Assembly: GCA_030830725.1 (NCBI GenBank)
Contig: JAURMN010000158.1
Location: 1-11,728, forward strand
DNA: 11,728 nt
Source of the DNA: Balneolales bacterium
GTDB taxonomy: Bacteria; Bacteroidota; Rhodothermia; Balneolales; Balneolaceae
Reading direction: 5' to 3'
A model generated the notes under the pieces. The model did no database searches. It saw only the letters and a program-made list of their open reading frames with translations, and was not told the origin of the DNA. Shown here piece by piece: positions 1-7,052 of the stretch. A program made the position numbers and the translations under genes. The stretch's first letter is position 1, and every line of letters begins with the position of its first letter.

Positions 1-590
1 CAAATGCGCTTCAACAGCTCATTATTCCCACGTCTGGTGCATATCTAAATGAGGCTCGAGACATCGTAACTAGTGCCTTCCCAACTCTCCAAACGGACGT
101 GATAGAAGGCGGGAGTGAACGCCAATTTTCGATCTGGAATGCGATAGAGCGATTAAATCCAGAGCTATCATTGGTGGCGATTCACGATGCCGTTCGCCCG
201 TTTGTTTCTCCTGAATCGATCTTGGCATGCGCAGATAAAGCCCGAGAAACTGGTGCGGCAATTGTAGCTGTTCCAGCAAAGGACACGATAAAACGGGTTA
301 TCGTTGAAAAAACTGAATCTACCACACAGTTCACTATTCAGGAAACTCCCGATCGGACCACCCTCTGGCAGGCTCAAACGCCACAATTTTTTCACCAGCA
401 GGTGATTCGTGAAGCGTATCAGAAAGCTATTCAAGACGGTTTTCTAGGGACAGATGATGCCTCTTTAGTGGAATACATTGGTCACCCGGTTTCGATTGTG
501 GAAGGAGAGCGTGAGAATTTCAAAATTACGTTCCCCGTTGATTTAACCTTGGCGAAGGTTTTACTTGAACAAGAAAGAGAGGCGAGATGA
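1..590 (+). CDS. ispD: IspD, 2-C-methyl-D-erythritol 4-phosphate cytidylyltransferase (5' end outside window)
   Basis: This enzyme joins CTP and 2-C-methyl-D-erythritol 4-phosphate to give CDP-methylerythritol, the third step of the MEP isoprenoid pathway in the cytoplasm. The frame is open from base 3 and gives 195 visible residues. Family blocks seen are EGGSERQ, HDAVRPFV, PAKDTIKRV, TPDRTTLWQAQTPQFF and the C-terminal TDDASLVE...FKITFPVDL. Compared with the E. coli enzyme, roughly 45 N-terminal residues are missing, including the glycine-rich CTP-binding loop, because the gene runs off the window and not because it is broken. The GTG at 99 is an internal valine of the DVIEGGSERQ block, not a start. 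The stop overlaps the ispF start by four bases (ATGA, 587-590), which suggests translational coupling. Identification is firm. Confidence 0.95.
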   Translation, partial: NALQQLIIPTSGAYLNEARDIVTSAFPTLQTDVIEGGSERQFSIWNAIERLNPELSLVAIHDAVRPFVSPESILACADKARETGAAIVAVPAKDTIKRVIVEKTESTTQFTIQETPDRTTLWQAQTPQFFHQQVIREAYQKAIQDGFLGTDDASLVEYIGHPVSIVEGERENFKITFPVDLTLAKVLLEQEREAR

Positions 591-1081
591 TTCGAGTCGG
601 ATTTGGATATGACGTTCACCGATTTTCCGAAAATCGGAAATTGATTCTTGGAGGGGTGGAGATTCCTCATGACAAAGGTCTTTTGGGGCATAGCGATGCC
701 GATGTTCTCCTCCATAGTATCACGGACGCCCTACTAGGCGCGGTTTCAAAAGGAGATATTGGGTCTCATTTCCCGGATACAGACCCGACTTGGAAGGATG
801 CCGACAGTGCGTTATTGCTACAAACCGTATGGGTAGAGATTCAAGAGGAAGGCTGGATCTTGGGTAATCTGGACGCGACTGTTGTGGCGGAGAGACCAAA
901 GTTGCGTCCTTACGTGGACCGTATTTGTGAACGAATTGCCGAACTTTTAAAGGTGAGCCGGGATCAGATTTCTGTGAAGGCCACTACGAATGAAAAGATG
1001 GGATTCACCGGACGAGAAGAGGGTGTGGCGGCCTACTCCATCGCCTCACTTCATCGAGAGATCTCTTCTAAGACCGAGTAA
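587..1081 (+). CDS. ispF: IspF, 2-C-methyl-D-erythritol 2,4-cyclodiphosphate synthase
   Basis: IspF converts CDP-methylerythritol 2-phosphate to the 2,4-cyclodiphosphate with release of CMP, two steps after IspD in the MEP pathway. The protein has 164 residues, normal for the family. The metal-binding residues line up as D9 and H11 (GYDVHRF) and H43 (GHSDADVLLH), and the C-terminal block ATTNEKMGFTGREEG carries the catalytic-site threonine region. The ATG start overlaps the ispD stop, so no other start need be considered. Adjacent ispD-ispF genes, and ispDF fusions, are common, and IspE acts between the two; no ispE is in view. The protein looks intact. Confidence 0.97.
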   Translation: MIRVGFGYDVHRFSENRKLILGGVEIPHDKGLLGHSDADVLLHSITDALLGAVSKGDIGSHFPDTDPTWKDADSALLLQTVWVEIQEEGWILGNLDATVVAERPKLRPYVDRICERIAELLKVSRDQISVKATTNEKMGFTGREEGVAAYSIASLHREISSKTE

Positions 1082-1117
1082 ATATTTGCCATTTTCTGAT
1101 TCCTTGAAACCAATTCT

Positions 1118-1735
1118 ATGGATGCTTTCATCACACAGGCTGTAGAGTGGATATCCTCCCGATCTGCACTGGAGGTTTATGCACTTTTTGCGATGATTGC
1201 CTATTTGGAAAATATCCTCCCACCTGTGCCTGGTGATGTGTTGGTGGCTTTTGGCGGGTATCTTGCGGCCTTAGGGGTCTTGGATCCGTTTCTGATTCTC
1301 GCTATAACGACCACTGCTTCCGTGATTGGATTTATGTCAGCTTATGGGTTCGGGGCCTGGTGGGGCGAGAGGCTGACTGATCCTGACTCAACCTTTTGGA
1401 TCAAAAAAGTGATCAATATGGAGGTTTTCGAGAGGGGAGGACGCTGGATGCAAACCTGGGGGCAATGGGTAGTGCTATCGAATCGTTTTCTAGCAGGTAC
1501 CCGGAGTGTAATTGCGCTTTCAGCGGGTCTATCTCATACACCTTTACTTAAGACAATATTCTCATCGACGATTAGCTCTTTGGTTTGGAACTCCATCTTG
1601 ATCGGTTTTGGATGGGTCGTAAGGGAGAACTGGGAAACGATCGGGGGTTATTTGAATACGTATGGAGTCATTATTCTGATCCTAATCGCTCTATTCTTTG
1701 TTTGGCGATATGCCCAATCAAAATTGACCGCGTAG
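1118..1735 (+). CDS. DedA/SNARE-associated family membrane protein
   Basis: A 205-residue polytopic inner-membrane protein. It carries the two DedA signatures: ENILPPVPGD at residues 31-40, and NRFLAGTRS (122-130) followed by ALSAG. Both lie in the re-entrant segments of this family. Hydrophobic stretches are visible near residues 20-30, 42-75, 135-165 and 183-200, and the last ends in a short basic tail. DedA proteins support envelope integrity, and some (UptA type) recycle undecaprenyl phosphate across the membrane; which substrate this one handles cannot be told from sequence. It follows ispF by 36 bases with no clear terminator or SD between. Its neighbours make isoprenoid precursors for that same lipid carrier, so a link is possible but only inferred. 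Confidence 0.88.
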   Translation: MDAFITQAVEWISSRSALEVYALFAMIAYLENILPPVPGDVLVAFGGYLAALGVLDPFLILAITTTASVIGFMSAYGFGAWWGERLTDPDSTFWIKKVINMEVFERGGRWMQTWGQWVVLSNRFLAGTRSVIALSAGLSHTPLLKTIFSSTISSLVWNSILIGFGWVVRENWETIGGYLNTYGVIILILIALFFVWRYAQSKLTA

Positions 1736-1747
1736 AGTTCTACTATC

Positions 1748-2383
1748 ATGACATCTGAAAAACTCCCTCAAGACGCGGATCAATACCTGGATAAGGGGTG
1801 CGGACGCTGTAATTTGTATAATACCCCTGCGTGTAAAGTTAATGCCTGGAGACAAGAATTAATTGAATTGCGGTCGATCATAGCTGAGTTTCCCTTCACG
1901 GAAGAGATAAAGTGGGGTGTGCCCGTTTACACTATAAACGGGAAAAACGTAGTCTCGATCAGTGCACTGAAACAATATGCTGCACTCTCCTTTTTCAAGG
2001 GGTATTTACTTGATGATGTGCATACTATTCTTGAAAAAGCGGGAGATGATTCTAGGATTGGACGCTTAATTCGGCTGAGGTCTACAGAAGAGATTCGAAA
2101 ACTTACTCCCATCATACGGGATTATCTCCATCAGTCAATTAAGCTTCAGAAGAAGGATAGACAAAACCCTCCACCTCCTCCCGCAGAGCTATCATTTCCT
2201 GAAATCTTTATCAAAATACTAGAACAAAATGACCCGTTGAATCGTGCTTTTTCATCCTTAACCCAAGGCCGTAAAAGAGGATATAGTCTCTATTTCTCCT
2301 CTGCAAAAAAAACGGAGACGCTCATTACCAGGATTGAAAAGTGTATACCCCTCATACTAGAAGGCAAGGGTCTGCATGAGTAA
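1748..2383 (+). CDS. DUF1801 / YdeI-OmdA-like protein
   Basis: A 211-residue soluble protein of unknown biochemical function. Residues about 30-130 resemble the DUF1801 fold, including EIKWGVPVYTINGKNVVSI and the AALSFFKGYLLDD stretch. The C-terminal part has the tail seen in YdeI/OmpD-associated (OmdA) proteins: LTQGRKRGYSLYFSSAKKTE, then RIEKCIPLILEGKG. Some members are annotated as bacteriocin-protection proteins on thin evidence, so that function should not be assumed here. The N-terminus has a CGRCNLYNTPAC stretch with three cysteines, but no metal-binding role can be assigned. It starts 12 bases after the DedA stop and is the last gene before the tRNA cluster, so it probably ends the ispD-led transcript. 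No signal peptide or membrane segment is visible. Confidence 0.75.
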   Translation: MTSEKLPQDADQYLDKGCGRCNLYNTPACKVNAWRQELIELRSIIAEFPFTEEIKWGVPVYTINGKNVVSISALKQYAALSFFKGYLLDDVHTILEKAGDDSRIGRLIRLRSTEEIRKLTPIIRDYLHQSIKLQKKDRQNPPPPPAELSFPEIFIKILEQNDPLNRAFSSLTQGRKRGYSLYFSSAKKTETLITRIEKCIPLILEGKGLHE

Positions 2384-2439
2384 GTAAGAGGATGGTCCTG
2401 ACGAGGAGGAGAAAAGTTGATCGGCAGTTAAAGATTATA

Positions 2440-2468
2440 TTGACTATTCAATTTCCTCTGCTTATTTT
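2440..2468 (+). promoter_or_regulatory. Possible promoter for the tRNA-tuf transcript
   Basis: TTGACT (2440-2445) and TATTTT (2463-2468) are separated by 17 bases, a plausible sigma-70-like pair about 80 bases upstream of the first tRNA. The 165-base gap 2384-2548 holds nothing else convincing. A second TTGACG at 2484 has no matching -10 box. Bacteroidota-type primary promoters often differ (TTTG/TAnnTTTG), so this is a guess from spacing and position. Confidence 0.3.
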
Positions 2469-2548
2469 ATCTGTCTTTCGCTTTTGACGAGATCCTTCTG
2501 TCTTGTTGTCTGCGGATATCTGGTTAATCGAATTTTGATTCACCAATT

Positions 2549-2620
2549 GCCAGTGTAGCTCAGGGGTAGAGCAACGGTTTTGTAAACCGTCGGTCGTCGG
2601 TTCGAATCCGACCTCTGGCT
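2549..2620 (+). tRNA. tRNA-Thr (anticodon TGT)
   Basis: The 72-base cloverleaf has a D-arm starting GCTC, an anticodon stem ACGGT/ACCGT enclosing loop TTTGTAA (anticodon TGT at 2581-2583), and a T-arm GTCGG-TTCGAAT-CCGAC. The acceptor stem GCCAGTG/CTCTGGC pairs except for a T-T mismatch at positions 6-67. The discriminator is T. CCA is not encoded, so a CCA-adding enzyme is needed. It corresponds to E. coli thrU by place and anticodon. Confidence 0.96.
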
Positions 2621-2670
2621 CAATCGATTCGAACTAGTGAGTCGAAATGTTCTTTGTAGAAATTGACTTT

Positions 2671-2753
2671 GGGGGGATACCAAAGTGGCCAAATGGGGCA
2701 GACTGTAAATCTGTTGGCGTTCGCCTTCGCAGGTTCGAATCCTGCTCCCCCCA
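2671..2753 (+). tRNA. tRNA-Tyr (anticodon GTA)
   Basis: A class II tRNA of 83 bases with a long variable arm. The acceptor stem GGGGGGA/TCCCCCC is perfect and the discriminator is A. The anticodon stem CAGA/TCTG encloses CTGTAAA, with GTA at 2705-2707. The T-loop is TTCGAAT. CCA is not encoded. It sits 50 bases after tRNA-Thr(TGT) and is probably cut from the same precursor. Confidence 0.96.
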
Positions 2754-2755
2754 CT

Positions 2756-2779
2756 GGGTATCCTGATACCCGAATTTTT
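2756..2779 (+). terminator. Terminator-like hairpin between tRNA-Tyr and tRNA-Gly
   Basis: GGGTATC (2756-2762) and GATACCC (2765-2771) form a perfect 7-bp inverted repeat with a two-base centre; in practice 6 bp with a 4-base loop. After three bases a run of five T follows (2775-2779), directly abutting the tRNA-Gly 5' end. The form is that of a weak intrinsic terminator, but its place inside a tRNA cluster fits partial read-through control or a precursor-processing signal equally well. Confidence 0.4.
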
Positions 2780-2852
2780 GCGGGCGTAACTCAATTGGTA
2801 GAGTGTCAGCCTTCCAAGCTGAATGTTGCCGGTTCGAGCCCGGTCGCCCGCT
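2780..2852 (+). tRNA. tRNA-Gly (anticodon TCC)
   Basis: A 73-base cloverleaf. The acceptor GCGGGCG/CGCCCGC is perfect with discriminator T, usual for glycine. The anticodon stem CAGC/GCTG encloses CTTCCAA, with TCC at 2813-2815. The T-arm GCCGG-TTCGAGC-CCGGT has one G-T pair. CCA is not encoded. It is the counterpart of E. coli glyT. Confidence 0.96.
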
Positions 2853-2863
2853 CGCAGATTATT

Positions 2864-2935
<72 letters not shown>

Positions 2936-2986
2936 CTGGAATTTAACGTTCTGGAAAATTTGTGATGTTGTTCAGAGTAGTAAAAG

Positions 2987-3016
2987 TTGATAACGTAGTT
3001 AAGTACGAAGTTTAAT
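2987..3016 (+). promoter_or_regulatory. Possible tuf promoter
   Basis: TTGATA (2987-2992) and TTTAAT (3011-3016) are spaced by 18 bases in the A/T-rich 118-base gap between the last tRNA and tuf. A perfect TATAAT at 3018-3023 overlaps this region but lacks a well-spaced -35. This could give tuf its own start in addition to read-through from the tRNA genes. The call rests on weak motif matching only. Confidence 0.25.
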
Positions 3017-3053
3017 TTATAATAAAATCCCACAACTGTAAGATTCACTCACC

Positions 3054-4241
3054 ATGGCAAAAGAGACATTTCAGCGTACGAAACCCCACGTAAACGTCGG
3101 AACGATTGGACACGTGGACCACGGCAAGACGACCTTGACAGCGGCTATCTCGACGGTTATGGCCAAGACCTATGGTGGACAGGCCAAGAAATTTGATGAG
3201 ATTGATAATGCCCCTGAGGAGCGCGAGCGCGGGATTACGATTGCGACGGCGCACATTGAGTATGAGTCAGGCGAGCGTCACTATGCTCACGTAGACTGTC
3301 CAGGCCACGCCGACTATGTCAAGAACATGGTAACGGGTGCTGCTCAGATGGACGGAGCGATCTTGGTGGTTGCCGCTACGGACGGACCGATGCCACAGAC
3401 ACGTGAGCACATCTTGTTGGCCCGTCAGGTGGGTGTACCTCAAATTGTGGTCTTTATGAACAAGGTTGACCTTGTTGACGATGAGGAGTTATTGGAGCTT
3501 GTTGAGATGGAGATTCGTGAGCTTCTCTCTTCGTATGAGTTTGATGGCGACAACATTCCTGTGATCAAAGGTTCTGCCCTTGGCGCGCTCAATGGCGAGG
3601 CACAATGGGAGCAGAAAGTCATTGAATTGATTCAGGCCGTTGACCAGACCATTCCTACCCCACAGCGTGATGTAGACAAGCCATTCTTGATGCCAGTTGA
3701 GGACGTGTTCTCGATCACCGGTCGTGGAACCGTAGCAACGGGTCGTATTGAGCGTGGTGTTCTCAAGATCAGTGATGAGATTGAGATTGTTGGGATTATC
3801 GAAGAGCCGCTCAAGAGTGTGGTAACGGGTATTGAGATGTTCCGTAAGCTTCTTGACCAAGGCCAAGCTGGTGACAACGCTGGGATTCTGCTTCGTGGGA
3901 TTGACAAGGAGCAAATCGAGCGTGGTATGGTTCTTTGTAAGCCAGGTACGATCAAGCCACACAAGAGTTTTGAGTGTGAGATATACGTATTGAGCAAGGA
4001 TGAAGGTGGCCGTCACACGCCATTCTTCAAGGGGTACCGTCCGCAGTTCTACTTCCGTACGACAGACGTAACAGGAGCTTGCGAGCTTCCTTCAGGAGTA
4101 GAGATGGTGATGCCAGGAGACAACGTGAAGTTGGTTGTGAACCTGATTCAACCGATTGCGATGGAAGATGGACTTCGTTTTGCTATCCGTGAGGGTGGCC
4201 GCACCGTGGGTGCCGGAGTCGTAACCAAAATCCTTGACTAA
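3054..4241 (+). CDS. tuf: Elongation factor Tu
   Basis: EF-Tu is the GTPase that brings aminoacyl-tRNA to the ribosomal A site. The 395-residue protein is full length. The G domain shows the P-loop GHVDHGKT (19-26), the switch I region ending RGITI, DCPGH (81-85, H85 being the catalytic histidine), NKVDL near 136 and a SAL block near 174. Domains 2 and 3 follow, with GRGTVATGRIERG and the C-terminal GGRTVGAGVVTKI. The start ATG has no SD (CACTCACC precedes it), which fits Bacteroidota-like translation initiation. Four tRNAs lie upstream and tRNA-Trp downstream, so ternary-complex partners are encoded side by side. Whether a second tuf copy exists elsewhere cannot be seen. Confidence 0.99.
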   Translation: MAKETFQRTKPHVNVGTIGHVDHGKTTLTAAISTVMAKTYGGQAKKFDEIDNAPEERERGITIATAHIEYESGERHYAHVDCPGHADYVKNMVTGAAQMDGAILVVAATDGPMPQTREHILLARQVGVPQIVVFMNKVDLVDDEELLELVEMEIRELLSSYEFDGDNIPVIKGSALGALNGEAQWEQKVIELIQAVDQTIPTPQRDVDKPFLMPVEDVFSITGRGTVATGRIERGVLKISDEIEIVGIIEEPLKSVVTGIEMFRKLLDQGQAGDNAGILLRGIDKEQIERGMVLCKPGTIKPHKSFECEIYVLSKDEGGRHTPFFKGYRPQFYFRTTDVTGACELPSGVEMVMPGDNVKLVVNLIQPIAMEDGLRFAIREGGRTVGAGVVTKILD

Positions 4242-4245
4242 GAAT

Positions 4246-4287
4246 GTAGCAGATTAGGCAGGGTGGAGCGCATTCTGCCTAAGCTAC
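4246..4287 (+). other. Two-step hairpin between tuf and tRNA-Trp
   Basis: GTAGC (4246-4250) pairs with GCTAC (4283-4287), and TTAGGCAG (4254-4261) with CTGCCTAA (4275-4282), leaving a three-base AGA bulge on the 5' side and a 13-base loop. It begins four bases after the tuf stop and ends four bases before the tRNA-Trp 5' end. No T-run follows, so it is not a normal intrinsic terminator. Protection of the tuf mRNA 3' end, or a processing site where the mRNA and tRNA are separated, is the likelier role (inference). Confidence 0.6.
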
Positions 4288-4291
4288 GCTC

Positions 4292-4364
4292 ACGGGTGTA
4301 GCTCAATTGGTAGAGCAGCGGTCTCCAAAACCGCAGGTTGGGAGTTCGAGTCTCTTCACCCGTG
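4292..4364 (+). tRNA. tRNA-Trp (anticodon CCA)
   Basis: A 73-base cloverleaf. The acceptor ACGGGTG/CACCCGT is perfect and the discriminator G is typical of tryptophan. The anticodon stem GCGGT/ACCGC encloses CTCCAAA, with CCA at 4325-4327. The 3' end is followed by CCG, so CCA is not encoded. Position between tuf and secE is common in several bacterial phyla but absent from E. coli. Confidence 0.97.
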
Positions 4365-4411
4365 CCGAATCGAACCATGGGGTTCAAACATAATCTCTGG
4401 AGTCATCAAAG

Positions 4412-4594
4412 ATGAATAAGCTTCGTGAATTTGTAGATAGTGTCCGTAAAGAAATGGCGAAAGTATCTTGGCCGCAACGCCAAGAACTTATCGATCAAAC
4501 CATCGTTGTCGTGGTTTTTTCAATCATCCTTTCTCTATTCATTTTTGGAGTTGATCGGGTATATACGACGATTCTGGAAACCATTTACAGCTAA
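4412..4594 (+). CDS. secE: Preprotein translocase subunit SecE
   Basis: SecE is the small essential subunit that clamps SecY in the SecYEG protein-export channel of the inner membrane. At 60 residues it is the short, single-span form found outside gammaproteobacteria. The amphipathic N-terminal helix ends in the conserved KVSWP (17-21) motif, and one transmembrane helix spans about 30-47. A GGAG lies 12 bases before the ATG, too far for a strong SD. It is 47 bases downstream of tRNA-Trp and 62 bases upstream of nusG, in the usual secE-nusG pair. Confidence 0.96.
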   Translation: MNKLREFVDSVRKEMAKVSWPQRQELIDQTIVVVVFSIILSLFIFGVDRVYTTILETIYS

Positions 4595-4656
4595 ATACGG
4601 TAAGGTATCCGCATAGCTAAACATAACGTACAGCGAATTAAAAGACCGCTTTTCAG

Positions 4657-5220
4657 ATGTCAGTAGAATTAGAACCACAATGGTATGTAGTCCGCTGCTT
4701 TTCCAGCCATGAGCGCAAGGTGAAGCAATTTTTGGACGAAGCAATTCAGGAAATGGGACTTCAGGATAAAATCCGTGAAGTATTGATTCCAACAGAAACC
4801 GTTGTGGTTATCAAGGGCGGCAAAAAGAAAACGCAAGAACGAAATTTTTTCCCTGGTTACATTCTGCTTCATGCCATTTATGACAGTGAAGTCAATGATC
4901 TTCTACAGGATACCCCCTCATGTATGGGTTTCCTTAAAGAAGACAGTAAAAAAGAGCCTAGTCCTCTTAAGGCAGCAGAAATAAACCAGATCTTAAGTAG
5001 GGTCCGCGACAGTCAGGACTTGGTCCAAAAAGGTGGAAACATCGATATCCCATTCAAAGAGGGAGATTTGGTCAAGGTCGTTGATGGACCTTTCAAAGAA
5101 TTTGACGGTACCGTGCAGGAGGTTAACCACGACAAACTGAAGCTTCGGGTTTTAGTGTCCATTTTTGGGCGTAAAACTCCAGTTGAAGTGGATATCAATC
5201 AAGTTGAAAACATCAAGTAA
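4657..5220 (+). CDS. nusG: Transcription termination/antitermination factor NusG
   Basis: NusG binds the RNA polymerase clamp, affects pausing and Rho termination, and can couple polymerase to the ribosome. The 187-residue protein has the NGN domain first (WYVVRCFSSHERKV from residue 9; RNFFPGYILL at 62-71) and a C-terminal KOW domain (about 136-187, starting GDLVKVVDGPF). No domain insertion is apparent. Its genes for partners lie in the same block: rpoB and rpoC downstream. The start ATG is not preceded by an SD; the upstream context is CGCTTTTCAG. Confidence 0.97.
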   Translation: MSVELEPQWYVVRCFSSHERKVKQFLDEAIQEMGLQDKIREVLIPTETVVVIKGGKKKTQERNFFPGYILLHAIYDSEVNDLLQDTPSCMGFLKEDSKKEPSPLKAAEINQILSRVRDSQDLVQKGGNIDIPFKEGDLVKVVDGPFKEFDGTVQEVNHDKLKLRVLVSIFGRKTPVEVDINQVENIK

Positions 5221-5321
5221 ACCGATTGAATCCAACTGTTCGACATCGTTAAACACGACTCAAAACGTGAGCTATTACGCAGCAAACCATTAACCAGAAT
5301 CACCAGTAGCAATTCATCACT

Positions 5322-5747
5322 ATGGCGAAAAAGGTAGAAAAGATCCTGAAACTCCAAATTCCCGCTGGCCAGGCGACTCCTGCCCCACCGGTAGGCCCTG
5401 CATTAGGACAGGCTGGGATTAACATCATGGAGTTTTGTAAAGCATTCAATGCTGCAACTCAGGAAAAAGCAGGTCAGATCACCCCAGTGGAGATCACTGT
5501 GTACGCGGACAAGTCCTTCTCCTTCAAGACCAAGACACCACCTGCACCCGTATTGCTGAAAGAAGCTGCTAAGATTAAGTCGGGTTCCGGCGCACCTAAC
5601 CGTGATAAAGTCGGTCAGGTAACCTGGGAACAGTGCAAGCAGATCGCCCAGATCAAACTGGAAGATCTCAATGCATACGACGTAGATCGTGCAGCAGAAA
5701 TGATTGCCGGTACAGCCCGTTCTATGGGTCTCCGGGTGATTCGATAA
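5322..5747 (+). CDS. rplK: 50S ribosomal protein L11
   Basis: L11 binds 23S rRNA at the GTPase-associated centre, next to the L10-L12 stalk. The 141 residues match the usual length. The N-terminal domain carries PPVGPALGQAGINIMEFC (22-39), including the prolines linked in other bacteria to thiostrepton and RelA-related signalling. The C-terminal rRNA-binding domain ends GTARSMGLRV. It follows nusG after 101 bases. That gap contains only short inverted repeats, for example CACG/CGTG around 5254-5269, and no convincing L1 autoregulatory site. The gene starts with ATG without an SD and is 21 bases upstream of rplA. Confidence 0.98.
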   Translation: MAKKVEKILKLQIPAGQATPAPPVGPALGQAGINIMEFCKAFNAATQEKAGQITPVEITVYADKSFSFKTKTPPAPVLLKEAAKIKSGSGAPNRDKVGQVTWEQCKQIAQIKLEDLNAYDVDRAAEMIAGTARSMGLRVIR

Positions 5748-5768
5748 CCTTCTAATTAACCATCTGGT

Positions 5769-6467
5769 ATGGCGAAGCGCGGTAAAAAATACGCGAAAGC
5801 AGCTGAGCTGATCGACCGGGACACAGAGTATACCCTGGAAGAGGCGTGTAATCTTGTTAGCAAGACCAGCACCACTTCTTTTGATGCCTCTGTCGACCTG
5901 GATGTGCGTCTGGGAGTCGATCCCCGACATGCGGATCAAATGGTTCGTGGCACAGTATCCCTTCCACACGGAACAGGTCGTTCTGTACGTGTGCTTGCTC
6001 TCGTGAATGAATCCAAACAGGACGAAGCACGTAAGGCAGGTGCCGATCACGTAGGTCTTGACGATTATATCGAAAAGATCGAAGGCGGTTGGGCGGACAT
6101 TGATGTCATTATTGCGACGCCTGATGTAATGGGTAAAATGGGCCGTCTCGGTCGGGTATTGGGTCCACGAGGCCTTATGCCAAATCCGAAGAGCGGAACC
6201 GTTACCATGGATGTTGCAGATGCCGTAGGTTCTTTTAAATCCGGAAAGATTGATTTCCGAGTAGACAAGACCGGTATTCTTCATTCCTCAATTGGTAAAG
6301 TAAGTTTTGATGCAGCTGCACTCAAAGAGAATGCCACCGCATTCCTCCAAACAGTGATCCGCTTAAAGCCTACTTCCGCCAAAGGGACCTACATCCGTAG
6401 CGCTTACATCAGTAGCACAATGGGACCTAGTATCCCCATAAGCCGCTCATCCATATCATCCCTGTAA
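5769..6467 (+). CDS. rplA: 50S ribosomal protein L1
   Basis: L1 forms the mobile stalk near the E site of the 50S subunit and in many bacteria represses its own L11-L1 operon by binding mRNA. The 232 residues are the usual length. The signature TPDVMGKMGRLGRVLGPRG runs from residue 117, then LMPNPKSGTV. The C-terminal AKGTYIRSAYISSTMGPSI block is intact. The last residues (SRSSISSL) are unusually serine-rich, but the length is normal and no other frame continues the protein, so this is ordinary terminal variation. No SD is seen before the ATG. Confidence 0.98.
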   Translation: MAKRGKKYAKAAELIDRDTEYTLEEACNLVSKTSTTSFDASVDLDVRLGVDPRHADQMVRGTVSLPHGTGRSVRVLALVNESKQDEARKAGADHVGLDDYIEKIEGGWADIDVIIATPDVMGKMGRLGRVLGPRGLMPNPKSGTVTMDVADAVGSFKSGKIDFRVDKTGILHSSIGKVSFDAAALKENATAFLQTVIRLKPTSAKGTYIRSAYISSTMGPSIPISRSSISSL

Positions 6468-6485
6468 CCCGAAAAGAACACATCC

Positions 6486-7010
6486 ATGCCTACGCTGGAA
6501 CAAAAGAAAGCACAAGTAGCAGAAATCGCTGAGCTTCTCAAAAGTTCGGGTGCAGTTTATGTAACAGATTACAAAGGTATGTCTGTTGCAGAGATTAATG
6601 AGCTGCGTTCGAAATTCAGAAAGAGCGGTGTACGCTATAAAGTGTTTAAAAACACGCTGCTTAAGTTTGCGATGGATGAAATTGGAGGTTATGAAGACCT
6701 CTACGTTCATCTTGAGGAACAAAATGCATTTGCTTTTGCAGAAGAGGAACTCTCTGCTCCTGCAAAAGTGATTAAGGATGCAAACAAATCCTCAGAAAGA
6801 CCCGCATTTAAAGCTGCCTACATTGACGGAGCCGTTTATGGCCCGAATCAATTAGACGTTCTTGCATCATTAAAGAGCAAAAACGAAATCTTGGGCGATA
6901 TTCTTGGACTTCTCATGTCACCTATGTCAAATGTTGTGGGTGCATTGCAGTCTCAGGGAAGTACCCTTGTTGGCAGCATTAAAACTATCGCAGAAAAAAG
7001 CGAAGCATAA
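6486..7010 (+). CDS. rplJ: 50S ribosomal protein L10
   Basis: L10 anchors the L12 dimers to the 23S rRNA at the base of the stalk. The 174-residue protein has the N-terminal rRNA-binding domain with VYVTDYKGMSVAEINELR (25-42) and FRKSGVRYKVFKNTLLKFA. A C-terminal helical region follows for L12 binding. Only 18 bases separate it from rplA, which leaves no room for the separate L10-binding leader found upstream of rplJ in E. coli; any L10 autoregulatory site would have to lie inside rplA or elsewhere. The start ATG lacks an SD. Confidence 0.97.
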   Translation: MPTLEQKKAQVAEIAELLKSSGAVYVTDYKGMSVAEINELRSKFRKSGVRYKVFKNTLLKFAMDEIGGYEDLYVHLEEQNAFAFAEEELSAPAKVIKDANKSSERPAFKAAYIDGAVYGPNQLDVLASLKSKNEILGDILGLLMSPMSNVVGALQSQGSTLVGSIKTIAEKSEA

Positions 7011-7052
7011 TCGAAAAATCTTTAAACCAAAGACTCACGGAGAACAAGTAAA

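Noticed and set aside
2394..2412. Terminator after the DUF1801 gene
   Set aside because: The TCCT/AGGA stem is 4 bp with no T-run, so the end of the ispD-led transcript cannot be placed.
4372..4385. GAACC/GGTTC hairpin after tRNA-Trp
   Set aside because: Only 5 bp with no T-run; too weak to call a terminator or element.
5221..5321. L1-binding autoregulatory site in the nusG-rplK gap
   Set aside because: Only weak 4-bp repeats are visible, without the recognisable L1-type internal loop; a covariance-model search would be needed.
5403..6284. Long open frame on the minus strand (293 codons)
   Set aside because: It lies wholly opposite rplK and rplA, its protein resembles no family I know, and its composition is what the codon bias of the two sense genes would give.
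6420..6467. Possible frameshift at the rplA 3' end giving a serine-rich tail
   Set aside because: The length of 232 residues is normal, the conserved STMGPSI block is intact and neither other frame continues an L1-like sequence.
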